A DNA stretch of 33,118 nt from Chloroflexota bacterium (GTDB lineage: Bacteria; Chloroflexota; Limnocylindria; P2-11E), in assembly GCA_009692785.1 (NCBI GenBank), contig SHYN01000007.1:1-33118 (forward strand), given 5' to 3'. A program made the translations under genes and the position numbers. Positions 10,100 to 17,678 of this stretch are shown one piece after another; within the stretch, counting starts at the first letter, position 1, and every line of letters begins with the position of its first letter. Below the pieces are notes generated by a model. It was given only the letters and a program-made list of their open reading frames with translations, was not told the DNA's origin and did not search any database.

Positions 10100-10549
10100 A
10101 TGACCATCCGAGGCCGACCGGACGGTACGCTGCCCAGATGACCGGCCGAGCCGCGGGACGCCGAAGCGATAGCCGGCCTGCTTGGTGAGCTCGGCCATCC
10201 CGCGTCGCGCGAGGCCGTGCTCGACCGACTCAAAAGGCTCGACCATCGCGACCCGGTGTTCGTGCTCGACGATGAGGAGGGGACGGCGATCGGCCTGATC
10301 GCGCTCCATCTCGGGCCGCAGCTCCATCGCGCCCTGCCCGTCGCGCGCATCACGGCGCTTGTCGTGACGGACGCGCGCCGCGGGCGCGACCAGGGACTCG
10401 TCCTCGTCCAACATGCCATCGGCCTTGCACGCGAACGCGGCTGCGGTCTCATCGAGCTCACAAGCCGCCTCGAGCGTCAGGCGGCGCACGGCTTTTACGA
10501 GGCCGCCGGCTTCACGCGCACCGCGCATCGCTTGAGCCGCGACCTGTAA
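10100..10549 (+). pseudogene. GNAT N-acetyltransferase, probably broken
   Basis: From about residue 14 on, the frame encodes a GNAT domain (segments DAEAIAGLLGELGHPAS, ITALVVTDARRGR, GLIELTSRLERQAAHGFYEAAGF). ATG 10100 reads MTIR as in family starts, but TGA at 10139-10141 is in frame before the domain. The first usable in-frame start after the stop is GTG 10217, which would remove the first strand and helix. The acetyl-CoA loop is also degenerate: RGRDQG where RGxGxG/A is usual. So I read it as a decaying gene. A sequencing error, or a real short protein from 10217, are the alternatives. It is divergent from the atp operon. Confidence 0.6.
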
Positions 10550-10555
10550 GGCGGG

Positions 10556-10630
10556 CTAGAGCCAGCCTCGCTGCCGCTCCGACACGGCCTCCTCCTCCTC
10601 CTCCTCGGGGACGAACAGCCGGAAGGTCAT
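10556..10630 (-). CDS. Possible 24-residue acidic peptide
   Basis: ATG 10630 overlaps the S9 peptidase stop as ATGA, and the frame runs to TAG at 10556. It encodes MTFRLFVPEEEEEEA and a short basic/aromatic tail. The six Glu codons come from a GAG tandem run. No family is recognised. The coupling geometry is like that of real neighbouring genes here, but the length makes chance likely. Confidence 0.25.
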   Translation of the reverse strand: MTFRLFVPEEEEEEAVSERQRGWL

Positions 10631-12504
10631 GGCGCGAGGAGCTCGGCGGCGAGCCAGTCGACGATCTTCGTGTAGACCCGCTCGGTGTTGCTGCGTTTCG
10701 TGAAGCCGTGGCCCTCGTCTTCGATCACGACGTAGTCCACCCGGCGTCCCAGCGCGCGCAGCCGGCCGACGACCTGGTCCGACTCGTCCTTCGGCACGCG
10801 GGGATCGTTGACCGCCTGGATGACGAGGAGCGGGCAGCGCACGGCTTCGAGGTGGGTCACCGGTGAACGCGCGATGAGGGCCTCGCGATCGCGTGGGAGC
10901 TCGCCGATCCACCGCGCAAGGAAGCGACGCCAGTTCGGCGCGGAGTGCTCGATCATGGTCACGAGGTTCGAGACCCCGAAGAGGTCCACGGCGCAGCGCC
11001 AGAACTCGGGGAGGCGCGTGACGCAGGTGAGTGTCGCGAAGCCACCGTACGAGCCGCCGTAGACGGCGAGGCGATCGGCCCGGAATCCGGGGTCGGCCGC
11101 CATCCAGGTCGCGACGGCGCGAAGGTCAGCCATGTCCACGCCGCCCCAGTCGCGGTGGATCGCCGCCTGCCACGATCGCCCGTAACCGGTCGAGCCGTGG
11201 ATATTCGGGATGACCACCGCCACGCCGCGCTGCACGAGCGCCTGCAGGTGCGAGAGCACATGGTCATACGCCGGGCGCGACTGCGTCTCGGGTCCGCCGT
11301 GGATGTAGAGCAGAGCAGGCGTCGCCCGCCCGGCAGCCACCGCTTGCGAGTCCTTTCGGTCGACCGTGGGGGGGCGGTACACAAAGGCGGGGATCGGACC
11401 GCGCGGGCCCGGTATCCGGACCGACTCCGGTTCCGCGAGCTGGCGCCGCGACACCGCGGCGGCGGTCGCGTGGACCAGCTTCGTCGTGCCAGTCTCGGGG
11501 TCGAGCGTCCAGAGCTGCGCGGGCTCGGTCGGAGAGGCGCGCAGATAGGCGGCTGATCCGCCATCGCCCGCGACGACAAGGTCCTCGCACACGCCGTAAA
11601 GCACGCGCTCGCCGCGCCTTCCGTCGGCGGCGCGCCACCGCAGCGTGGACCAACCACCCTCGTTCACCGACCAGATCACCACCCGACCATCGGCAGAGGA
11701 GACGGCACACTCGACATCAGCGTCCGGGGCATCGATGATCTCGCGGGCGCCGGTCGCGGCGTCGAGCGCGACGAGCGAGAGGTGCTCGCGACCAAGGTCG
11801 CTCGTGATGAGGAGCCGGCCATCGGCGAGCCATCCCGCCGGCACGTGCTGGGCGCCGCCTGCGACCGGCGTCACGAGTCGGGTCGTGCCGGTCGCCACAT
11901 CAACGACGAGCACGTCCTGGTCCAGGTTGTCGCGGACGCGCTGAACGGCCACGCGCCGGCTATCCGGCGACCAGCCGCCGGCGAGATGCCACGACGGCCC
12001 CGCGACAACGACCTCCGCCCGCGAACCGTCCCGCTCGTGCATCACGAGATCAACGTCGGCGACCTCCCGGGCATTCGACGAATAGGCGAGGGTGGCCCCG
12101 TCCGGAGACCAGGCGTGCCGCGAAAGGTGATGCTGCACGCGGTGCCCCTCGCTCACGGCGAGGCCGGTCACCACCCCGTTCGCATCGCGTAGCCACAGCT
12201 GCCAGCGCTCCGAGCCGCCCTGATCGGCCGAGGCCACGAGCTCACCGCGTGACGACCAGGCGATGCCCCGAACGGCAAGCCCGTCGAGCTGGATGAGCGG
12301 AACGGGCTCGCCGGTTCTGTCGAGAGCGATCCCCCAGACCCCGTACGTCCCGCCGCGATCGGACACGAAGGCGAGCACGCGCCCGTCGGGTGAGAGCGCC
12401 AACGCGGACACGAGCGCGTAGCGCCTGATCGTGCGGCTCTCGTGCCGCACGAACTCCGTCGGCTGGAAGTCACGGACCGACCGCACCCCTCGTCGCTCAC
12501 TCAT
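10627..12504 (-). CDS. S9 family prolyl-oligopeptidase-like serine peptidase
   Basis: A 625-residue cytoplasmic-looking enzyme with no signal peptide. The N-terminal two-thirds is a WD40-like/DPP-IV-type beta-propeller with repeated SPDGRVLAFVS, WSPDGATLAYSS and WSPDSRRVAV blades. The C-terminal alpha/beta-hydrolase domain holds the triad S485 (GGSYGG), D567 (NDPRVP) and H599 (EGHGF), with the HGGPE oxyanion segment upstream. This matches acylaminoacyl-peptidase/dipeptidyl-peptidase relatives that cut short peptides. Start ATG 12504 has no clear ribosome binding site. Confidence 0.93.
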   Translation of the reverse strand: MSERRGVRSVRDFQPTEFVRHESRTIRRYALVSALALSPDGRVLAFVSDRGGTYGVWGIALDRTGEPVPLIQLDGLAVRGIAWSSRGELVASADQGGSERWQLWLRDANGVVTGLAVSEGHRVQHHLSRHAWSPDGATLAYSSNAREVADVDLVMHERDGSRAEVVVAGPSWHLAGGWSPDSRRVAVQRVRDNLDQDVLVVDVATGTTRLVTPVAGGAQHVPAGWLADGRLLITSDLGREHLSLVALDAATGAREIIDAPDADVECAVSSADGRVVIWSVNEGGWSTLRWRAADGRRGERVLYGVCEDLVVAGDGGSAAYLRASPTEPAQLWTLDPETGTTKLVHATAAAVSRRQLAEPESVRIPGPRGPIPAFVYRPPTVDRKDSQAVAAGRATPALLYIHGGPETQSRPAYDHVLSHLQALVQRGVAVVIPNIHGSTGYGRSWQAAIHRDWGGVDMADLRAVATWMAADPGFRADRLAVYGGSYGGFATLTCVTRLPEFWRCAVDLFGVSNLVTMIEHSAPNWRRFLARWIGELPRDREALIARSPVTHLEAVRCPLLVIQAVNDPRVPKDESDQVVGRLRALGRRVDYVVIEDEGHGFTKRSNTERVYTKIVDWLAAELLAP

Positions 12505-12511
12505 CGTTCGC

Positions 12512-12667
12512 TCATCGACCGGCGTCCATGTCGGCGATCAGCATGGCAGAGAGCTCGGCGGCATTGCGCACCGCCTTGTCGCCGTAGCAGTTGTTCATGA
12601 GAAGGTGCACCTGTCCGCCGGGTACCAGCCGGCGCCGACCAGGGTCGGATCGGTCCAGGAGCAGGTC
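12512..12667 (-). pseudogene. C-terminal remnant of a DUF72 (YecE-like) protein
   Basis: A 51-codon open stretch without a plausible start ends in GQVHLLMNNCYGDKAVRNAA and then AELSAMLIAD. The NNCYxDxAVRNA pattern is the C-terminal signature of the DUF72/YecE family. A TAG (12668-12670) closes the frame upstream, exactly in a 13-bp tandem duplication. The rest of the gene, over 200 residues, is missing; the wecA-like gene ends 30 nt upstream. I infer a truncated pseudogene. The identification is from memory of the family. Confidence 0.6.
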
Positions 12668-12682
12668 CTAGGAGCAGGTCCC
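12657..12682. repeat. 13-bp tandem duplication
   Basis: AGGAGCAGGTCCT at 12657-12669 is followed by AGGAGCAGGTCCC at 12670-12682, 12 of 13 identical. A 13-bp addition shifts frame and here creates the TAG that ends the DUF72 remnant. Confidence 0.85.
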
Positions 12683-12699
12683 GGTCTTGACGATGGCGG

Positions 12700-13797
12700 T
12701 CAGTCAGCGTCCTCCGGGTAGAGCGCCGGATCGAGCTCCTCCGCCTTGGGCGATCGCTGGGCGAGCACCATCACCGCGCCGCCGAGAAGGACCGCGAACG
12801 TCGCGAATGAGTAGAGCTGCACCATGCCGGTCGAAAGAAAGGCGATCGCACCGAGCGCAAGCGTGACGCTGTAGATGAAGAGGACCGCCTGAGGGTGCGA
12901 GAAGCCCACATCGAGCAGCCGGTGGTGGAAGTGCCCGCGGTCCGGCGCGAACGGCGCGCGGCCCTGGAGTGCGCGCCGCGCGAGGACATAGAAGGTGTCG
13001 ATGATCGGCACCCCCAGCACGAGAAGAGCCGCGGCAACTTTGGACGTGCCAAAGATCGACAGGACAGCGAGGAGCGTCCCGATGAAAGTGACGCCCGTCG
13101 TCCCGAGGAACAAGCGTGCGGGGTGGAAGTTGAAGACGAGGAAGCCGCAGATGGCGCCCCCCAGCCCAAACGACATCCAGGCCACGAAGGGCTCGTTGAC
13201 CTGGGGGAGGAGCGCCATGGCGCCGAACGTGAATGCCGCGATCGCCGCCACGCCGGCGGCAAGCCCGTCGAGTCCGTCGATGAAGTTGAGCGCCACATTC
13301 ATGCCGACGATCCAAAAGACCGTGAAGGCCACGGCGAGCGGCGGTGCCAGCGCGATAAGGCTGTCGCCGCTCAGGGGATCGTTCACGGTGTCGATGCGGA
13401 TGCCCGCGGCGACGATGACACCGGCGATGAGCAGGTGGCCGAGGAACTGCCACCGCGCGCGGAGCTCGAAGACATCGTCGAGCAGCCCGACGACGAGCGC
13501 GAGGAGCGCGGCGAGCGCGGTGACGGTGAAGCGTGGCGAACGCACCTCCTCGGGGATGAGGAACGGGAACCCCGCGAGGCGGTCGACGAGCCAGAAAGCG
13601 AGGATGGTCAGGCCGAACGCGACGGCGATCGCAACGCCGCCGGGCCGGGGGATCGGCCGGGGATGACGCCGTCGCCCACCTGGAACATCGACCATCCCGA
13701 GCCGGGTCGCAAGGTTCGCGACGACGGGCGCGACCGCCACCGCGAGGAGGGCCGCGACGAGCGTCGAGGCTCCAAGGAGGAGCCAGGTCGGATTCAC
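12700..13797 (-). CDS. MraY/WecA-family UDP-GlcNAc (HexNAc)-1-phosphate:undecaprenyl-phosphate transferase
   Basis: A 365-residue polytopic enzyme that loads a sugar-1-phosphate onto undecaprenyl phosphate, the first step of cell-wall polymer or polysaccharide assembly. The conserved cytoplasmic motifs are present: RRHPRPIPRPGG near the N-terminus, LLDDVFELRAR, NFIDGLDGLAAG and RGHFHHRLL. The HFHH form fits WecA/TagO rather than MraY. About ten membrane helices are seen. GTG 13797 is chosen because TATCGT ends 6 nt before it; GTG 13845 is a longer option without support. UppP, encoded at 20629, would recycle the same lipid carrier. Confidence 0.92.
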   Translation of the reverse strand: MNPTWLLLGASTLVAALLAVAVAPVVANLATRLGMVDVPGGRRRHPRPIPRPGGVAIAVAFGLTILAFWLVDRLAGFPFLIPEEVRSPRFTVTALAALLALVVGLLDDVFELRARWQFLGHLLIAGVIVAAGIRIDTVNDPLSGDSLIALAPPLAVAFTVFWIVGMNVALNFIDGLDGLAAGVAAIAAFTFGAMALLPQVNEPFVAWMSFGLGGAICGFLVFNFHPARLFLGTTGVTFIGTLLAVLSIFGTSKVAAALLVLGVPIIDTFYVLARRALQGRAPFAPDRGHFHHRLLDVGFSHPQAVLFIYSVTLALGAIAFLSTGMVQLYSFATFAVLLGGAVMVLAQRSPKAEELDPALYPEDAD

Positions 13798-13803
13798 AGC
13801 ACG

Positions 13804-13809
13804 ACGATA
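13804..13809 (-). promoter_or_regulatory. TATCGT -10 element before the wecA-like gene
   Basis: TATCGT, 6 nt, then GTG 13797. With a start point about 7 nt after the -10, the transcript would begin at or next to the start codon (leaderless). There is no Shine-Dalgarno sequence. It is one of nine TANCRT sites in the window. Confidence 0.5.
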
Positions 13810-13875
13810 GGCGGTGCGACGAACCGGTCGGCCGCGCGGCGCCACCGTTGCCCCATGAGCGCTGAGGCGAGATCG

Positions 13876-14496
13876 TCAGCCGGTCCCGAACTGGCGGTCC
13901 CCCGCGTCACCCAGGCCGGGCAGGATGTAGCCCTTCTCGTTGAGCCGCTCGTCGAGCGCCGCGATGTGGATCGGGACGGCCGGGTGGGCGGCGGAGAGCG
14001 CGGCGACACCCTCCGGGGCGGCGATGATGCCGACGTATTTCACACGCTTGGCGCCCCAGCGTTTGAGGATGTCGATCGTGGCGACCGCGGAGCCGCCGGT
14101 CGCGAGCATGGGGTCGAGAACGAGACAGACCTGGGCGGTCGCCCCCGCCGGCAGCCGGTTGTAATACTCGATGGGACGGAGCGTGCGCTCGTCGCGGAAG
14201 AGGCCGATATGCCAGACCTGGGCTTCGGGGATGAGCGCGAGCGCGGCCTCGACCATGCCGATCCCGGCGCGCAGCACGGGAACGAGTCCGACCTGCTCCG
14301 CGAGCCGCGATCCGCGGTATGGCGCGAGCGGCGTGCGCACCTCGTGGTCGGCGAGCGGGAGGTCGGCCGTGGCCTCGTACAGCAGGAGCGTCGCGATCTC
14401 GGCCACGAGCGCGCGGAAGTCTCGGGGTGGCGTGCGCTCGTCGCGCAGCCGAGTGAGCTTCTCGCGGAGAAGCGGGTGGCCCGACACCTTGAGCAT
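13876..14496 (-). CDS. upp: Uracil phosphoribosyltransferase
   Basis: A 206-residue pyrimidine salvage enzyme making UMP from uracil and PRPP. The PRPP-binding loop VLDPMLATGGSA, the VLRAGIGM motif and the C-terminal YILPGLGDAGDRQFGT uracil-binding segment are all present. Full length. It follows glyA by 5 nt in the same transcription unit. Confidence 0.97.
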   Translation of the reverse strand: MLKVSGHPLLREKLTRLRDERTPPRDFRALVAEIATLLLYEATADLPLADHEVRTPLAPYRGSRLAEQVGLVPVLRAGIGMVEAALALIPEAQVWHIGLFRDERTLRPIEYYNRLPAGATAQVCLVLDPMLATGGSAVATIDILKRWGAKRVKYVGIIAAPEGVAALSAAHPAVPIHIAALDERLNEKGYILPGLGDAGDRQFGTG

Positions 14497-14501
14497 GGCG
14501 G

Positions 14502-15761
14502 TCAGGTGCGCGCCACCTCGCGGGTGATGCCCGGTACGGGAAACCGGCTCGTGAGATCCATGACCTCCGCGCGGATGTCGCGCGATGCGCTCTCGTCGTC
14601 GACCGCGCGGAGCGTACGCGCGATGAGCGAACCGATGCGCGTCATCTCGGCGACCCCCATGCCTCGCGTCGTCACGGCCGGCGTACCGACTCGGATCCCC
14701 GAGGTGATCATCGGCTTCGCCGGGTCGTAGGGGATCGTGTTCTTGTTCACGGTCACGCCGACCGCGTCGAGCGCGCGCTCCGCCGTGCGGCCCGTGGTCT
14801 CGAGCGGACGAACATCAACGAGCATGAGATGGTTGTCGGTGCCACCGGACACTATGCGCAGACCCTCCCGCTCGAGCGCCGCGGCAAGGGCGACCGCGTT
14901 GGCGCGGATCTGCTTGGCGTAGGTGACGAAGACCGGCGTCGCGGCCTCCTTGAGGGCGACGGCCTTTCCCGCGATGACGTGCATGAGCGGACCGCCCTGC
15001 GCGTACGGAAAGACGGCCTTGTCCACCGCCTTGGCGTAGGGCTCCTCGCAGAGGATCATCCCGCCGCGCGGGCCGCGCAGCGTCTTGTGTGTGGTGGTCG
15101 TGACGACCTGCGCGTGGGGTACCGGATTCGGGTGCTCGCCGGCGGCGACGAGCCCGGCAAAGTGCGCCATGTCCACCATGAGAAGCGCCCCCACTCCATC
15201 CGCGACCCGGCGCAGCCGCGCAAAGTCCCAGAATCGCGAGTAGGCGGTCGCGCCGGCCACCAGCAGCTTGGGCCGATGCTCTTCGGCAAGGCGCGCGATC
15301 TCGTCGTAATCGAGCAGCTCGTCCTCGCGGCGCACGTGGTACGCGACAAAGCGGTACAGCTGCGCCGAGAAGTTGACGGGCGAGCCGTGCGTGAGATGGC
15401 CGCCCTGATCGAGCGCCATGCCCATCACCGTATCGCCCGGCTTGAGCAGAGCGGCGTAGGCGGCCATGTTCGCCGATGCGCCGGCGTGCGGCTGCACGTT
15501 GGCGTGCTGCGCGCCGAACAGCGCTTTCGCGCGCTCGATCGCGATGTTCTCGACAACATCGACCCACTCGCAACCGCCGTAGTAGCGATGACCCGGATAG
15601 CCCTCGGCGTACTTGTTCGTGAGAACGCTGCCGACGGCCTCGAGCACCGCTTCGCTCGTGTAGTTCTCCGACGCGATGAGCTCGATCTTCTCCACCTGGC
15701 GCCGCCGCTCGCCCGCGATGGCCGCGAAGAGGTCGGGATCCTGCGCTTCGAGCATCGTCAT
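14502..15761 (-). CDS. glyA: Serine hydroxymethyltransferase
   Basis: A 419-residue PLP enzyme interconverting serine and glycine with tetrahydrofolate as one-carbon carrier. PLP-lysine K226 lies in [14 protein letters not shown]. The N-terminal [15 protein letters not shown] and [11 protein letters not shown] motifs are complete. ATG 15761 overlaps the rpiB stop as ATGA and has GGAG 8 nt upstream; ATG 15755 two codons later is also possible. The frame is open further upstream, without homology. Confidence 0.97.
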   Translation of the reverse strand: MTMLEAQDPDLFAAIAGERRRQVEKIELIASENYTSEAVLEAVGSVLTNKYAEGYPGHRYYGGCEWVDVVENIAIERAKALFGAQHANVQPHAGASANMAAYAALLKPGDTVMGMALDQGGHLTHGSPVNFSAQLYRFVAYHVRREDELLDYDEIARLAEEHRPKLLVAGATAYSRFWDFARLRRVADGVGALLMVDMAHFAGLVAAGEHPNPVPHAQVVTTTTHKTLRGPRGGMILCEEPYAKAVDKAVFPYAQGGPLMHVIAGKAVALKEAATPVFVTYAKQIRANAVALAAALEREGLRIVSGGTDNHLMLVDVRPLETTGRTAERALDAVGVTVNKNTIPYDPAKPMITSGIRVGTPAVTTRGMGVAEMTRIGSLIARTLRAVDDESASRDIRAEVMDLTSRFPVPGITREVART

Positions 15762-16204
15762 CTTCCAGTCTCCATTTCGGTGATCTGCCTCCTGCGTCGC
15801 TCGTGCCTTCCGAGCTGGGCGGTCGCGCCGAGGTAGGCGTCGACGATGCACAGCGCGAGCGACTCGCCGACGACCTTCTCGCCCAGGGTCAGGAGGTTCA
15901 CGTCAACGTGAAGGACCGCGTCACGCGCCGACCACTCATCGCTGACAACGGCGGCACGCACGCCGGCGATCTTGTTCGCCGCGACCGCCGGACCGATGCC
16001 CGAGCCGCAGCAGAACAAGGCCCGATCGAACTCCCCGGCGGCAAGAGCACGAGCGAGCGGCGCAACGATCAGGGGGTAGTCATCGGCAGGATCCGTCGGC
16101 ATCGGCGAGCTGTCGGTGACCGCGTGGCCGGCCGAGCGAAGGTGGCGGACGAGGGCATCCTTGAGGTGGACCCCCGCGTGGTCGGCCGCGATACCGATCC
16201 GCAT
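15758..16204 (-). CDS. rpiB: Ribose 5-phosphate isomerase B
   Basis: A 148-residue RpiB/LacAB-family isomerase interconverting ribose 5-phosphate and ribulose 5-phosphate. The [11 protein letters not shown] start and the catalytic-Cys segment [16 protein letters not shown] are diagnostic. ATG 16204 overlaps the tsaC-type gene's stop (TGATG); the longer open frame lacks homology. Its placement before glyA is common in Gram-positive and Chloroflexota genomes. Confidence 0.95.
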   Translation of the reverse strand: MRIGIAADHAGVHLKDALVRHLRSAGHAVTDSSPMPTDPADDYPLIVAPLARALAAGEFDRALFCCGSGIGPAVAANKIAGVRAAVVSDEWSARDAVLHVDVNLLTLGEKVVGESLALCIVDAYLGATAQLGRHERRRRQITEMETGR

Positions 16205-16806
16205 CACGCCGCGACCGTGCCCGCGATCGTGGCGGCGATGTCGGCCGCGGAGATCGCGCCCTGGCGAAGGATCCGGATCGGCTCGCTCGTGCAATCGACG
16301 ATCGTCGACGCGAGACCGCTACCGAGCGCCGGGCCACCGTCGAGCACGAGCGCGATGCAGCCGTCGAGCTGTTCAAGGACCTCCGCCGCCGTGTGCGTCT
16401 CCGGCTCTCCCGAGCGATTCGCGCTCGTGACGGGCAGTCCGCCGCCGGAAAGCGCGATGAGGCGCCGAGCGAGATCATTCGCGGGCACGCGAAAGGCCAG
16501 CGTCCCGCGCCGCGGAGCGACGAGGACGAGCGTGAGCGGACCGGGCCAATAGCGAAGTGCGAGGGCGCGGGCCGCAGGAGACACGATCGCGCTCGCCTCG
16601 AGATTGGTCACGTCGGAGAGGAGCACCGGGATGCGCTTCTCGGCCGATCGATCCTTTGCAACGTAGAGCTTCCGCACGTGATCGTGGCCCGCGGCCAGGC
16701 CGTAGACGGTGTCCGTCGGGAACGCAACGAGCTCGCCGCGGCCAAGAGCCGCCGCCGCCGCCTCGATCGCGCCTGGAGCATCGCCCGGGAGGAGACGGGT
16801 CTTCAT
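16204..16806 (-). CDS. tsaC: L-threonylcarbamoyladenylate synthase (Sua5/YwlC/TsaC family)
   Basis: A 200-residue YrdC-domain enzyme that makes threonylcarbamoyl-AMP for the tRNA t6A37 modification. Motifs are VAFPTDTVYGLAA, KRIPVLLS, RYWPGPLTLVL and LPVTSANRSGEPE. The C-terminal Sua5 extension is absent, so it is the short form. ATG 16806 is chosen over GTG 16836 because it matches family starts and a TAGCAT box precedes it by 7 nt. It lies 39 nt behind prmC, a frequent pairing. Confidence 0.93.
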   Translation of the reverse strand: MKTRLLPGDAPGAIEAAAAALGRGELVAFPTDTVYGLAAGHDHVRKLYVAKDRSAEKRIPVLLSDVTNLEASAIVSPAARALALRYWPGPLTLVLVAPRRGTLAFRVPANDLARRLIALSGGGLPVTSANRSGEPETHTAAEVLEQLDGCIALVLDGGPALGSGLASTIVDCTSEPIRILRQGAISAADIAATIAGTVAA

Positions 16807-16813
16807 CAGAGCG

Positions 16814-16819
16814 ATGCTA
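16814..16819 (-). promoter_or_regulatory. TAGCAT -10 element before the tsaC-type gene
   Basis: TAGCAT, 7 nt, then ATG 16806, within the 39-nt prmC-tsaC gap and without a Shine-Dalgarno sequence. This suggests an internal leaderless promoter for tsaC-rpiB-glyA-upp. Confidence 0.5.
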
Positions 16820-16845
16820 ACGGCCGTGGGGTCCACGCTCCCGAC

Positions 16846-17658
16846 CTAGCTTCGCTCCACCGCGACGACTCGTGCGTCGCCGGCTAGGTCATACAGGACG
16901 AGGGCCGCACTGCCGACGGCGACCTCGAGCGATCGCGCCACCTCTCCGGCCTGCGCAGGGTCGATCTCGAAGAACGCGGCGCCGCGTGGGGCGAGCACGC
17001 GGGGCAGATCGGCGATCGCGCGCCGCACAAGGCTCAGACCGTCGGCGCCGGCGTAGAGCGCGATCGCCGGCTCGAAGGCGAGCGATGCGAGCCGCTCCGG
17101 ATCACGAAGGTACGGCAGGTTGGCGACGACGAGATCGACCGGTGCATCGAGCGGCGCCAGCAGGTCCCCCTCACGAACCTCGATCCGGTCCGCGACCCCG
17201 TGACGCGCGATATTCAGGCGGGCAACCTCGAGCGCGCCCGGTGAAGCGTCGAGTGCGATGACCCGCAGGCTCGGCGCACCGAGCGCGAGGGCGATCGCGA
17301 TCGCGCCCGAGCCGCTGCCGACATCTGCCGCGGTGCGGGCTCCGCTTCGCCGGACAAAGGCGAGTGCCGCGTCCACCAGGGTCTCGGTCTCAGGTCGAGG
17401 GATCAGCACCCGCGGGTCGACCGCGAGCTCGTGACCGTGAAACTCCTTGCTGCCCCGGAGGTACGCCACCGGCTCGCCGGCGGCTCGCCGGAGCACAAGC
17501 GCGGAAACGCCTAGGGCCTCAGCGGTGGAAAGGGTGACCTCGGGATGCGCGTAGAGCGCCTCCTTTGGAATGCCCAGCGCATGGGCCATGAGCACATCCG
17601 CATCGAGCGCCGCGATCCGCTCGAGCGCGGCACGTCGCGCATCGCCTCGAGTGACCAC
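16846..17658 (-). CDS. prmC: Peptide chain release factor N5-glutamine methyltransferase
   Basis: A 270-residue HemK/PrmC SAM methyltransferase that modifies the GGQ glutamine of release factors. An N-terminal helical domain (about 1-75) is followed by EPVAYLRGSKEFHG, LIPRPETETLV, SAM motif DVGSGSGAIAIALA (about 112-125) and the catalytic tetrapeptide. That tetrapeptide reads NLPY (180-183) instead of the usual NPPY, which is noteworthy; the rest of the family signature makes PrmC the best call. The N-terminal domain is somewhat short. GTG 17658 is only 20 nt from the divergent dehydratase gene. Confidence 0.9.
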   Translation of the reverse strand: MVTRGDARRAALERIAALDADVLMAHALGIPKEALYAHPEVTLSTAEALGVSALVLRRAAGEPVAYLRGSKEFHGHELAVDPRVLIPRPETETLVDAALAFVRRSGARTAADVGSGSGAIAIALALGAPSLRVIALDASPGALEVARLNIARHGVADRIEVREGDLLAPLDAPVDLVVANLPYLRDPERLASLAFEPAIALYAGADGLSLVRRAIADLPRVLAPRGAAFFEIDPAQAGEVARSLEVAVGSAALVLYDLAGDARVVAVERS

Positions 17659-17664
17659 CCGCCA

Positions 17665-17670
17665 AGTATC
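17665..17670 (-). promoter_or_regulatory. Candidate -10 of prmC overlapping the opposite promoter
   Basis: GATACT, 6 nt, then GTG 17658. It has the same geometry as the TANCRT sites but a poorer hexamer. It overlaps the plus-strand TATCGT (17667-17672), so both genes cannot easily fire from here at once. Confidence 0.3.
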
Positions 17671-17672
17671 GT
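17667..17672 (+). promoter_or_regulatory. TATCGT -10 element before the dehydratase gene
   Basis: TATCGT, 6 nt, then ATG 17679. No Shine-Dalgarno sequence fits in the 20-nt intergenic gap, so a leaderless start is likely. Confidence 0.5.
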
Positions 17673-17678
17673 CCTGGA

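Noticed and set aside
10139-10141. TGA in the GNAT gene read as selenocysteine
   Set aside because: No selenocysteine-insertion hairpin is evident just after the codon, GNAT proteins have no functional Cys/Sec there, and the acetyl-CoA motif is also degenerate, so decay is simpler.
13794-13856. 20-codon minus-strand ORF whose TGA overlaps the wecA-like GTG
   Set aside because: It has a poor ribosome binding site and an arginine-rich product; the TATCGT box inside it better explains the wecA-like start.
12895-14730. Long plus-strand open frame of 611 codons
   Set aside because: It runs antisense to the wecA-like gene, upp and part of glyA. The translation is a charged low-complexity Arg/Glu/Asp mix with no family motif, a usual shadow at high GC content.
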